Shown here: piece after piece, positions 1 through 6,629 of the stretch
Numbering within the stretch: the first letter of the stretch is position 1
Layout: every line of letters begins with the position of its first letter
NCBI GenBank assembly: GCA_036011305.1
Contig: DASCNA010000196.1
Span: 1 to 12,159, forward strand
Direction of reading: 5' to 3'
DNA from: DASCNA01 sp036011305
GTDB lineage: Bacteria; Verrucomicrobiota; Lentisphaeria; Victivallales; GWF2-38-69
Length of the DNA: 12,159 bases
The notes under the pieces: model-generated
Seen by the model: only the letters and a program-made list of their open reading frames with translations
Database searches by the model: none
Told to the model about the DNA's origin: nothing
Program-made: the position numbers and the translations under genes

Positions 1-273
1 CATTCAAGTATATTTAAAATTAACGGACAAAGCTATCGTACTAAGAATATTAAAAACAATAAAACGGAGGTATAAATTTTTATCCGAGCTATGGAATTTT
101 CTTTAATACCAACTATGGAATTTAGGTTGCATTTGACAGCAATTTCTTCTGCTTTTGATTTTTACACATATAAACCATATAATAACAAATAATAACGGCA
201 TGAAATAATTATCCCAGGTAAATCCCTGGCATATAAACCCAAGCAGTATAAGAAGGTTTAGGCTTTCAGCCAC
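1..273 (-). pseudogene. Remnant of TgpA-like transglutaminase (N-terminal membrane part), broken
   Basis: Directly after DUF58, an AGGAG site at the end of that gene sits 10 bases before a GTG at 273. The frame reads VAESLNLLILLGF, then a second hydrophobic stretch (about residues 26-37) and a basic KIKSRR segment, and stops at TAA (103-105) after 56 residues. The same frame reopens at once and runs 32 more codons, including LYLRFIVFNILSTIAL, to a TGA at 4-6 near the window edge. Two short hydrophobic helices, a basic loop and a third helix is the start expected of TgpA/DUF3488 membrane transglutaminases, which normally follow MoxR and DUF58. The operon position is the main support, because similarity this short is weak. 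The TAA lies in a decayed tandem duplication; removing one unit would restore the frame. I infer a pseudogene. A real 56-residue membrane protein is the alternative. Confidence 0.5.
76..123 (-). repeat. Imperfect 24-bp tandem duplication carrying a stop codon
   Basis: Two adjacent 24-base units (100-123 and 76-99 on the minus strand) share their first 11 bases, AAATTCCATAG, and 18 of 24 positions overall by hand alignment. They encode KFHSWY-stop-R and KFHSSDKN in the same frame. The unit length is a multiple of three, so it preserves the frame, but the first unit contains the TAA that ends the TgpA-like reading frame. Confidence 0.55.
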
Positions 274-275
274 AG

Positions 276-1475
276 TTACATATCTCCTCTATAAATAATA
301 TTATCCTCATCATAAAAATAAATATTAAACTGATCATAATATTTATCTGTTTTTAGAGTTTTTTCAGAACTTATCGGAAAGTATATAGTGAAAGTTTTGA
401 ACTTACTAAATGATTTGTAAAGCATATCTACAAGCTGCTTATCTGAATCTAAAAGAATCATATGAACAGCTGATTTGGGAGAAAGCTTAGAAACTATATT
501 CTCAAAAATATCTACAGTCGTCTGAGATTTATTTAATGATACCCTAGCAAGATATTCTAATATAGAATCACCATCAGCAAAAGGAGGTATATGTATTAAT
601 TCATTATCATATGTGCTGATAAATTCTGATTGGTGTCCAGCATCCAAAGCCTCAAAGATAAGTGAACCTGCAGCCCTACACGCAGAATCAAAAACATCAA
701 TACTACTCTTATTATTTCTGACCGTACAATCCAGAATAAAGGAGGTATGTCCGGACATCTCTTCTCGAAACTCTTTTACTTTTATACCTTGACCTTTAGA
801 ACTGCTTCTCCAGTGTATATTTCTTAAACAGTCTCCATATATATAATCTCTAATACCTGCAAAATCACTCCCAGATGAAGAATTAAACGCTCCTTTAAAT
901 TTTCCTCCTACAGCTGGTTCAAAACCTGCAGCTAATGGAATTACACAATGGTAAACTTTAGGATATACAAGAAACTCCGTATGGAGATCAACTTGTTTAG
1001 AATAATTTATTAGGCCGAATGGATATGAACTTTTCACTTCTGCGTATAATACTTTATACGCACCTCTCTTCGATATAACCAAATCAGGCTTAAAATAAGA
1101 AATATTGCGGGGTTCAATCTCCTGAACTTTAAACATAACTTCATTGTTTACAATGCATTCAAACATTCCACAGGAGTTTACATTACTTAAGTTTTTTATT
1201 GAAAAAATACCTCTTAAATTTTCCCCTTCCACTCCTCTAAAATATTTGTCAGCATCCAGCTGTATACTGTCTACTGAACGTTTAGCAAAATAATAATTAA
1301 CAGCATAACAACCTAATATTAATCCCATAACAATAAACATTAAACCTGTCTGATATGTTATGGAAAACATATAAAGAAGAACAATCAATCCTAGAAAAGC
1401 AGCACCAGGTTTCGTAAATCGTCTACTTCGGAACTTCAATGTTTTTTTTTGAAAATAATTCACATCTTGTATCAT
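276..1475 (-). CDS. DUF58 domain protein (MoxR-operon partner)
   Basis: This is a 399-residue membrane-anchored protein of the DUF58 family. Two N-terminal transmembrane segments lie at about residues 24-40 and 43-63. A beta-rich middle region follows, then the DUF58 signature at about 205-238, read as DYIYGDCLRNIHWRSSSKGQ, matching the family's D-x-x-R-x-I-H-W pattern. The remaining C-terminal half is von Willebrand A-like (FILDC near 247-251). Members are encoded with MoxR ATPases and transglutaminase-like proteins and are thought to act in envelope-associated assembly, but the biochemical role is unknown. It starts 31 bases after the MoxR stop, with a GGAG too far upstream to be a strong ribosome site. 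Its last codons supply the ribosome site for the broken TgpA-like frame. The length is typical, and there is no sign of damage. Confidence 0.9.
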   Translation of the reverse strand: MIQDVNYFQKKTLKFRSRRFTKPGAAFLGLIVLLYMFSITYQTGLMFIVMGLILGCYAVNYYFAKRSVDSIQLDADKYFRGVEGENLRGIFSIKNLSNVNSCGMFECIVNNEVMFKVQEIEPRNISYFKPDLVISKRGAYKVLYAEVKSSYPFGLINYSKQVDLHTEFLVYPKVYHCVIPLAAGFEPAVGGKFKGAFNSSSGSDFAGIRDYIYGDCLRNIHWRSSSKGQGIKVKEFREEMSGHTSFILDCTVRNNKSSIDVFDSACRAAGSLIFEALDAGHQSEFISTYDNELIHIPPFADGDSILEYLARVSLNKSQTTVDIFENIVSKLSPKSAVHMILLDSDKQLVDMLYKSFSKFKTFTIYFPISSEKTLKTDKYYDQFNIYFYDEDNIIYRGDM

Positions 1476-1506
1476 CTGAATATATTATAGATTAACTCCG
1501 ACAGTA

Positions 1507-2457
1507 CTAGATAGGAACCTCTACTTCTTCTACCATGTTCCTAATCATATTTTCTCCGCTCATTACAGCAATTCGGGTTCCTTTTCTGACAATTACCCTG
1601 TGTGACAATATCAACGGAGCCGCCTGTTTTACATCATCAGGTATTACATAATCTCTACCGTTCATTAAAGCTGAAGATTGACTGAATCTCATTAGATCAA
1701 GTGCAGCTCTAGGACTTACACCGTAAATAAAATTCTCATGATCTCTTGTTTTATGGATTATTGAAACAATGTAAGAGTATATTTCTTGGGCAATTTTTAT
1801 GTTCTTTACAACTGACTGGACTCTCAGAAGGTCCTGGCAATTTATAACCTGCTTTATCTGTTCTCGTGCTCTTATAACTTTCTGATCTTTAAGCATCCTA
1901 ATCTCATTTTCAAATGCCAAATAGCCGATACTTAATCTTATTAAAAAACGATCCATCTGAGAAAAAGGAAGTGGATATGTTCCTTCAAGCTCAATTGGGT
2001 TCTGCGTGGCGATAACAAAAAAAGGCTCATCAAGTTTATGTATGACTCCATCTACAGTAACCTGTTTTTCTTCCATAGCTTCTAAAAGACTGGATTGTGT
2101 TCTGGGTGTAGCACGGTTAATTTCATCGGCAAGAAGGGTATTAGAAAAAACAGGTCCTTTAACGAATGTAAATTCACCTGTATGCTGTCTATAAACAGTT
2201 ACACCTGTAACATCTGAAGGAAGAAGATCTGCTGTAAACTGTATTCTCTTAAGTTCGCCGGAAATAGAGCCAGACACAGCATCAGCAAGAAGTGTTTTTC
2301 CTACTCCAGGTACATCTTCCAGCAGAATATGACCTCCGGAAATCAAAGCCTTAACTGTATTTTTAACTACTTCCAGTTTACCTATAAATACTCCAGAAAT
2401 ACTATTTATTAGTAATTCAGTTAGCTTATATGCTTCATTAAACAAGTCAGATTCCAT
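1507..2457 (-). CDS. MoxR-family AAA+ ATPase
   Basis: This 316-residue cytoplasmic AAA+ ATPase of the MoxR class has typical length. Visible motifs are the Walker A EDVPGVGKT (residues 47-55), the Walker B LLADEINRA (108-116), the sensor 1 ATQNP (150-154), the MDRFL segment with a likely arginine finger (168-172), and a C-terminal GVSPRAALDL lid/sensor 2 element. MoxR proteins are chaperone-like ATPases that work with DUF58 or von Willebrand A partners to activate or assemble client proteins. Here the partner is the gene immediately downstream. The ATG at 2457 has GAGGT eight bases upstream, and a near-consensus promoter lies at 2492-2520, so this is the first gene of the unit. Confidence 0.95.
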   Translation of the reverse strand: MESDLFNEAYKLTELLINSISGVFIGKLEVVKNTVKALISGGHILLEDVPGVGKTLLADAVSGSISGELKRIQFTADLLPSDVTGVTVYRQHTGEFTFVKGPVFSNTLLADEINRATPRTQSSLLEAMEEKQVTVDGVIHKLDEPFFVIATQNPIELEGTYPLPFSQMDRFLIRLSIGYLAFENEIRMLKDQKVIRAREQIKQVINCQDLLRVQSVVKNIKIAQEIYSYIVSIIHKTRDHENFIYGVSPRAALDLMRFSQSSALMNGRDYVIPDDVKQAAPLILSHRVIVRKGTRIAVMSGENMIRNMVEEVEVPI

Positions 2458-2491
2458 AAATATACCTCAGTACGGAAAGCCTTAAATATAA

Positions 2492-2520
2492 ATTATACCA
2501 ATAACACCGATTATATGAAA
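2492..2520 (-). promoter_or_regulatory. Sigma-70-type promoter of the MoxR operon
   Basis: On the minus strand, TTTCAT (2520-2515) is followed by a 17-base spacer and a perfect TATAAT (2497-2492) preceded by TGG, which makes an extended -10. The transcript would begin about 30 bases before the MoxR ATG and include its GAGGT site. The -35 is poor, but the extended -10 compensates. Confidence 0.6.
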
Positions 2521-2801
2521 CAGAGAGAAAATTGCAAATTTGAAAGTGACATACAGTATCTTAAATCACGTTTATTTATTTTTTTTAGAAATGCTTCTGC
2601 ATATTGAAAATTTATAAACTTTTCCACTATATTTATATTACATTCTGCTCTTGACGGAGGGGTAGTATCCGGCTTAAGGCGTGATAAACACGGTAAATCA
2701 CTAGGTGGATATATGCTTAATATACCTATATCAGTTAATGAATAAGAGAGAATAACTAAATACGCTTTGACTAAACAATCACTCTCTAGGAAGATGGTTG
2801 T
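2511..2801 (-). other. Intergenic region of about 380 bases with an unexplained start-less open frame
   Basis: The gap between MoxR and PsiE holds the MoxR promoter, a hairpin and this stretch. One minus-strand frame is free of stops for 96 codons (2801 to the TAA at 2511-2513). It reads sensibly, for example SYSLTDIGILSI and KPDTTPPSRAEC, but it has no ATG until close to its end and runs through the PsiE hairpin. On the plus strand, an ATG at 2515 gives 30 codons to a TGA (2605-2607), and the frame then continues to a TAA at 2743-2745 (ALDGGVVSGLRRDKHGKSL). Bases 2650-2715 are much richer in G+C than the flanks and contain nested inverted repeats (TATCC/GGATA around GTGAT/ATCAC). I recognise no family. 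It could be a decayed gene or repeat, or a structured RNA. Confidence 0.3.
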
Positions 2802-2806
2802 TTAGT
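2770..2806. terminator. Hairpin after PsiE, probable terminator
   Basis: ACTAAACAATCA (2770-2781) pairs with TGGTTGTTTAGT (2795-2806) over 12 positions with one G-T wobble, around a 13-base loop. It lies 33 bases past the PsiE stop. There is no strong T-run on the minus side, so the terminator role rests on position and stem quality. Confidence 0.5.
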
Positions 2807-2838
2807 TTATAAAACGTAAATTTTTACAATTGTCAAAT

Positions 2839-3255
2839 CTACTTGTTTCCTATATTAAAAAAACCTTTCTTCATAAAATAATAACCGATTGAAAGGGAAA
2901 TAATCACACTTGAAATGGCAAACAGCATTTCAGGTGTGGCTTTTGAATAATCAATTATTATAATTTTTCTTGCTACAGCAATCATTGCCACAAGAAAAAC
3001 AATTTCGACATGAAGTTTATTATCCTCCAGATATGCTTTAATTGTTTCTAGTAATTCTAAACCAATTAAAACCATAAAGAAGAAACCAAATATTTCAGTT
3101 ATATTGTTAATTCCAAGTAAAAAAACAGGGGGTTTAAGAATTTCAACAATGATTACATAACCTAATTCAGCAGTTGTTACCAATACTGCTATAATCATTA
3201 GAACTAACAATACTGATATTATTATCCTTTCAAATCTGCATATTATTTTAAGCAT
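2839..3255 (-). CDS. PsiE-family inner-membrane protein
   Basis: This 138-residue integral membrane protein has four predicted helices, at about residues 10-32, 45-66, 82-97 and 105-128. A charged segment ETIKAYLEDNKLHVE precedes helix 3, and RKIIIIDYSK follows it. This layout, the length and the conserved RK-x-I-x-x-D region match the phosphate-starvation-inducible PsiE family (PF06146), whose molecular function is unknown. The ATG at 3255 is 18 bases after the stop of the redoxin-like gene, with GGGGTG as ribosome site, so the two are probably cotranscribed. No phosphate-regulon operator was recognised. The family name therefore should not be read as evidence of phosphate control here. Confidence 0.8.
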   Translation of the reverse strand: MLKIICRFERIIISVLLVLMIIAVLVTTAELGYVIIVEILKPPVFLLGINNITEIFGFFFMVLIGLELLETIKAYLEDNKLHVEIVFLVAMIAVARKIIIIDYSKATPEMLFAISSVIISLSIGYYFMKKGFFNIGNK

Positions 3256-3273
3256 TTATCACACACCCCAAAA

Positions 3274-4431
3274 TTAATATTGCCTTGAGAGATTCTTTGC
3301 TGTTTCATAATACTCTTTAGTCAATATAGCCTTAGCTTTATCATCCTTTGATTTAAAAAGTCCAACAACTTTATTCTGAGCGTCAATTGCTTTATCAATA
3401 TCACCAACTAAATAATATCCTCTAGCTAAAGTCTGAAGAAAGAGAGCCAATTTTTTATCATCATTTAGCTTACTTTGAAGATCCACAGCTTTTTTACTCA
3501 TTATCATAGCATATTTCAACGATGTTATTTCTGGCGGAATATTAACCATCAGCTTTATTGCATAAGAATCCAGAGCATCGGGATTAGAGCCAAATGATTC
3601 CATATAATGTTCTGAAAGATTTTTAATATACTCTTTTCCTTCTTTTGTCACAATACCACGTGCAATGTTCAATTCCGATATATAAAGAAAAAACTGTACA
3701 AACTTATTACTAGCAACTTTCTTCCTGGTTTCTTCCACAAATTTTAAACATTTTTTCACTTCATTATTTCTAATATAGTTATCTATCATTGTATCAACTG
3801 CAAATCTGTCCATAGGGTCTATTTTTAGAATTTTTTCAGCGTATTCAAGTCTCTCATTAAAGTTGAATTCCTGAGTAGCTCTCCTCATTTCTTTATGATA
3901 ATTTTCTACTTTTTTCTGTGTTTCTGCATCAAATGTACCACCAAGCACATGAAGGAGTACTCCGTTTTCTTCTGCAGGTCCTCCCTCCCATATTAATTTT
4001 TTATCTTTACCGTAAATAAAGAAAACAGGAACCCCCTCCTGCCCTTTCATATACTCCTCATATGTTTTAGAATGATCATCAATTCCCAATGCAAAAGTTA
4101 TATTTAGATCAGGTGTGTCTTTAATAAATTTTTTAACTATTTGAGCATTTTCAGGACTTATTCCTATAAATTCAACTCCGTAATCTCCAAAAGCAGCCTT
4201 CTGTTCAGAAACAAATCTAAATACATTTGCTGTAGAGTTACTCCAGGTAGCAAAAAAGAATATCACATAAATTTTATCTCCAGCAGTATCAGGTTTTAAC
4301 GATACAGGGCCATTTTTTAACCATTCTGAAACCTGCAGTTCTGTGGCTTTTGATCCTAATTTTAATGAAAATGCAGATAGTGCACAAAGTAAGATTGATA
4401 TTGATATTATTACCTTTGTAAAAGTTTTCAT
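3274..4431 (-). CDS. Secreted thioredoxin-like (redoxin) protein with TPR-like C-terminus, CXXC lost
   Basis: This 385-residue protein has a signal peptide (about 1-22, cleavage near SAFS). Residues 24-165 form a TlpA/AhpC-type thioredoxin fold: the IYVIFFFATW strand leads to the active-site turn, VEFIGIS follows, and the cis-proline loop is GVPVFFIY (P135). Where relatives have W-C-x-x-C, this protein reads W-S-N-S-T (63-67). The only cysteines are one in the signal peptide and one in the C-terminal half, so classical dithiol chemistry is not possible. Residues 190-385 are alpha-helical and TPR-like (for example LARGYYLVGDIDKAIDAQNKVV). A periplasmic binding, scaffold or holdase role is my inference. 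The ATG at 4431 is the only option because a TAG lies five codons upstream. AAGGAG is about 15 bases away, longer than usual. PsiE follows in the same unit. Confidence 0.82.
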   Translation of the reverse strand: MKTFTKVIISISILLCALSAFSLKLGSKATELQVSEWLKNGPVSLKPDTAGDKIYVIFFFATWSNSTANVFRFVSEQKAAFGDYGVEFIGISPENAQIVKKFIKDTPDLNITFALGIDDHSKTYEEYMKGQEGVPVFFIYGKDKKLIWEGGPAEENGVLLHVLGGTFDAETQKKVENYHKEMRRATQEFNFNERLEYAEKILKIDPMDRFAVDTMIDNYIRNNEVKKCLKFVEETRKKVASNKFVQFFLYISELNIARGIVTKEGKEYIKNLSEHYMESFGSNPDALDSYAIKLMVNIPPEITSLKYAMIMSKKAVDLQSKLNDDKKLALFLQTLARGYYLVGDIDKAIDAQNKVVGLFKSKDDKAKAILTKEYYETAKNLSRQY

Positions 4432-4500
4432 ACCTATTATTAGCTACTCCTTTTGAAAAATTAAAATGTTAATTTATAGTTCTTTTTACTCTATGTGGTT

Positions 4501-4530
4501 TTGTTTATTATATTTCATTTTAAGTATAAA
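4501..4530 (+). promoter_or_regulatory. Candidate promoter for the ACT-DUF711 operon
   Basis: TTGTTT (4501-4506) and TATAAA (4525-4530) are separated by 18 bases. They lie about 60 bases before the ACT gene ATG, within the divergent spacer shared with the redoxin-like gene. The region is very AT-rich, so chance matches are common. Confidence 0.35.
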
Positions 4531-4590
4531 TTTTCAAATTACATTTCTATTCTAAAAAAAATCTAATTTTTTATATTTATAAGGTATATC

Positions 4591-5187
4591 ATGGCAAATA
4601 AAGTTGTTATTTCAATTACGTCGAAGGACAAACCTGGTATCATTTATACTGTAGTCAATACTATAAAAGAGTTAGGCGGAAATTTACTCAGCATGAATCA
4701 AACAGTCCTTGATAATTATTTTTCCATGATAATGATTGCTTCTTTTTCAAATATTTATGATATAAGTTCAATTAAGAATAACATTTCATGCAAGCTAAAA
4801 AAGCATACTCAAAATAACTCAGAGGTAGTAGTTCTTAATTGCGATGATCCAACATCAAATTCAAACTTTAATGATCCATATTCTACTTCTTATAATAATT
4901 TAAGTGATCAATACGTTTTAACTTTAAGTTCAAAAACAAAAAACAATAATGTTCTAAATATTTTAAAAATTTGCGCTGATTACGATATAAACATACTGAA
5001 TTTATTCTCTAAAACAAAAAACAACTTATATACAATGATCTTCTTTATAGATACTATAGGATTGCAATCAATGATAGAATTCAGAGGCGAGCTCCATCAG
5101 CTGGAACAGGTTGATCCTAATTTAAGAATCATGCTTCAGCATCACGAAATATTTAAAGCTACTAATGAAATAAATATCAACATATAA
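4591..5187 (+). CDS. Double ACT-domain protein (UPF0237/GcvR-like)
   Basis: This 198-residue cytoplasmic protein has two ACT modules. The first (about 3-75) starts KVVISITSKDKPGIIYTVV, the classic small-molecule-binding ACT beginning, followed by NLLSMNQTVLDNYFSMIMI as in UPF0237 proteins. The second (about 106-192) is more diverged but ends LRIMLQHHEIFKATNEI, matching the end of the usual 90-residue UPF0237 protein. The gene therefore looks like a two-domain version of the small ACT protein normally found next to UPF0210/DUF711, which is the next gene here, 18 bases downstream. ACT domains sense amino acids or related ligands, and the ligand here is unknown. The ribosome site is weak (AAGG, 4581-4584). 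The frame is intact although the partner gene carries a nonsense codon. Confidence 0.82.
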   Translation: MANKVVISITSKDKPGIIYTVVNTIKELGGNLLSMNQTVLDNYFSMIMIASFSNIYDISSIKNNISCKLKKHTQNNSEVVVLNCDDPTSNSNFNDPYSTSYNNLSDQYVLTLSSKTKNNNVLNILKICADYDINILNLFSKTKNNLYTMIFFIDTIGLQSMIEFRGELHQLEQVDPNLRIMLQHHEIFKATNEININI

Positions 5188-5205
5188 TACCATTAGGGAA
5201 ATAAA

Positions 5206-6585
5206 ATGTTAAAATCTGATCATATATTAAATACGATAGAAATGATATTAAAGGAAAATCTTGATGTCAGAACTCTTACTATGTGAATCAATCTACTTGA
5301 CTGTAAAGCAGACAGCATAGATACAACATGTGAAAATATAGTCAGCAAAATATACAGTAAAGCAAAAAACTTTGTAAAAACCTGCAATGAATATTCTACA
5401 AAATACTCAGTTCCTGTAGTAAATAAAAGAATCTCTGTTACACCTATATCATATGTTGGAGCCGGTTTTAATGAAGAAGGTTTTGTTAAAATAGCAGAAG
5501 CCCTTGACCTAGCAGCGACAAAAGTAGGGATTGATTTGATTGGAGGTTATTCTGCAAACGTAGAAAAGGGAGTCAGTAATTCAGACTTATGTCTTATAAA
5601 TGCGCTTCCGTCTGTACTTAGCAAAACACAAAAAGTAAACTCTTCAATAAATGTAGGATCTACCAGATATGGAATTAATCTAAACGCATTAAAATTACTG
5701 GGTAATGTTATTAAAGATGTAGCACAGCATACTGCTGATAATGATGGTTTTGGTGCAGCTAAACTTGTTATCTTCTGTAATCAGCCAGGAGATAATCCAT
5801 TTATGGCCGGAGCAATGCATGGTTTAGGAGAATCAGAAGTAGTAATTAATGCAGGTGTAAGCGGTCCCGGAGTTATAGCTAAAGCGCTGGAAAGAAAAAT
5901 ACAGGAAAGCAGTTGTGAAAATATCGGAATCCATGACTTGGCTGAAGAGATAAAACAAGCAGCATTCAGAGTAACACGGTGTGGAGAATTAATTGGCAGA
6001 GAAGTGGCTAAAACATTAAACATTCCCTTTGGTGTTGTCGATCTATCACTGGCCCCTACTCCGAACATAGGAGACAGTATCGGAGAAATAATAAAAATAA
6101 TGGGTGTTGATTCAATTGGAGCTCCGGGCTCTACTGCTATTATAGCCATATTAAATGATGCGGTTAAAAAAGGAGGATCATTTGCTAGCCAATCCGTAGG
6201 TGGCCTAAGTGGTGCTTTTATTCCAGTAATGGAAGATTCTGAATTGGCAAAAGCTGTTGAAAATGATGAACTGACTTTAGAAAAACTTGAAGCGATGACC
6301 AGCGTTTGTTCAGTCGGTTTTGACATGCTACCTATACCTGGCACTGTAGATGCAGAAACAATTACAGCTATAATAGCTGATGAAATGGCAATAGGAATGA
6401 TAAACAACAAGACTACAGCTGCAAGATTAATTCCTGTCCCGGGGAAAAAAGCCGGAGAATTTGTTTCATTTGGGGGACTTTTTGGCGAAAGTACTATTAT
6501 GAAAATAAAAAATGTAGGTAAATCTTCCAGGTTTGTAAATTTTGCAGGCAAAATCCCTGCACCAATACATAGTCTGAAAAATTAG
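5206..6585 (+). pseudogene. UPF0210/DUF711 family protein, interrupted by one in-frame TGA
   Basis: The ATG at 5206 (AGGGAA at 5195-5200) opens a frame that is full-length for UPF0210/DUF711 (459 residues if read through) apart from a TGA at 5284-5286, codon 27. The text reads ENLDVRTLTM-stop-INLLDC, and relatives have TMGI-LLDC, so the lost residue is a conserved glycine and a single G-to-T change in GGA would explain it. Everything after is well conserved: VVNKRISVTP, NVGSTRYGIN, DNPFMAGAMHGLGESE, INAGVSGPGV, VVDLSLAPTP, GGLSGAFIPV and the terminal KIPAPIHSLKN. There is no ATG or GTG restart before a TTG at 5536, which would remove about a quarter of the protein. The family is glycyl-radical-enzyme-like in fold but lacks a proven reaction. 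It is coupled to the ACT gene upstream. A recent mutation, a base-call error or UGA readthrough are all possible. Confidence 0.85.
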
Positions 6586-6629
6586 TTATCTAATTATATA
6601 AAAATAATTTAATTGAGAATAACTAATTT
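6579..6629. terminator. Convergent stem spanning both stop codons
   Basis: AAATTAGTTAT (6579-6589) and ATAACTAATTT (6619-6629) form an 11-base perfect inverted repeat with a 29-base AT-rich loop. The arms include the TAG of the DUF711 gene (6583-6585) and the TAG of the convergent regulator gene (6623-6625). It could serve both strands as a weak bidirectional terminator. There is no pronounced T-run, and the stem is AT-rich. Confidence 0.4.

Noticed and set aside
2006..2194. Plus-strand open frame inside MoxR
   Set aside because: It overlaps the Walker B and sensor region of an intact MoxR gene, so it is an antisense shadow.
2640..2750. tRNA or known riboswitch in the GC-rich island
   Set aside because: No cloverleaf, T-loop or riboswitch consensus that I know could be placed on either strand.
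5284..5286. Selenocysteine at the DUF711 TGA
   Set aside because: The family residue there is glycine, not cysteine, and I saw no obvious stem-loop of SECIS type right after it.
5781..6551. Long minus-strand open frame (256 codons) antisense to DUF711
   Set aside because: It is the shadow of a strongly conserved plus-strand coding region. Its Ser/Pro/Ile-rich composition is unlike a real protein here and it has no ribosome site.
5536..6585. DUF711 as an intact 349-residue gene starting at TTG 5536
   Set aside because: Conserved family sequence extends upstream to the ATG at 5206. The TTG lies mid-domain and would remove the N-terminal quarter.
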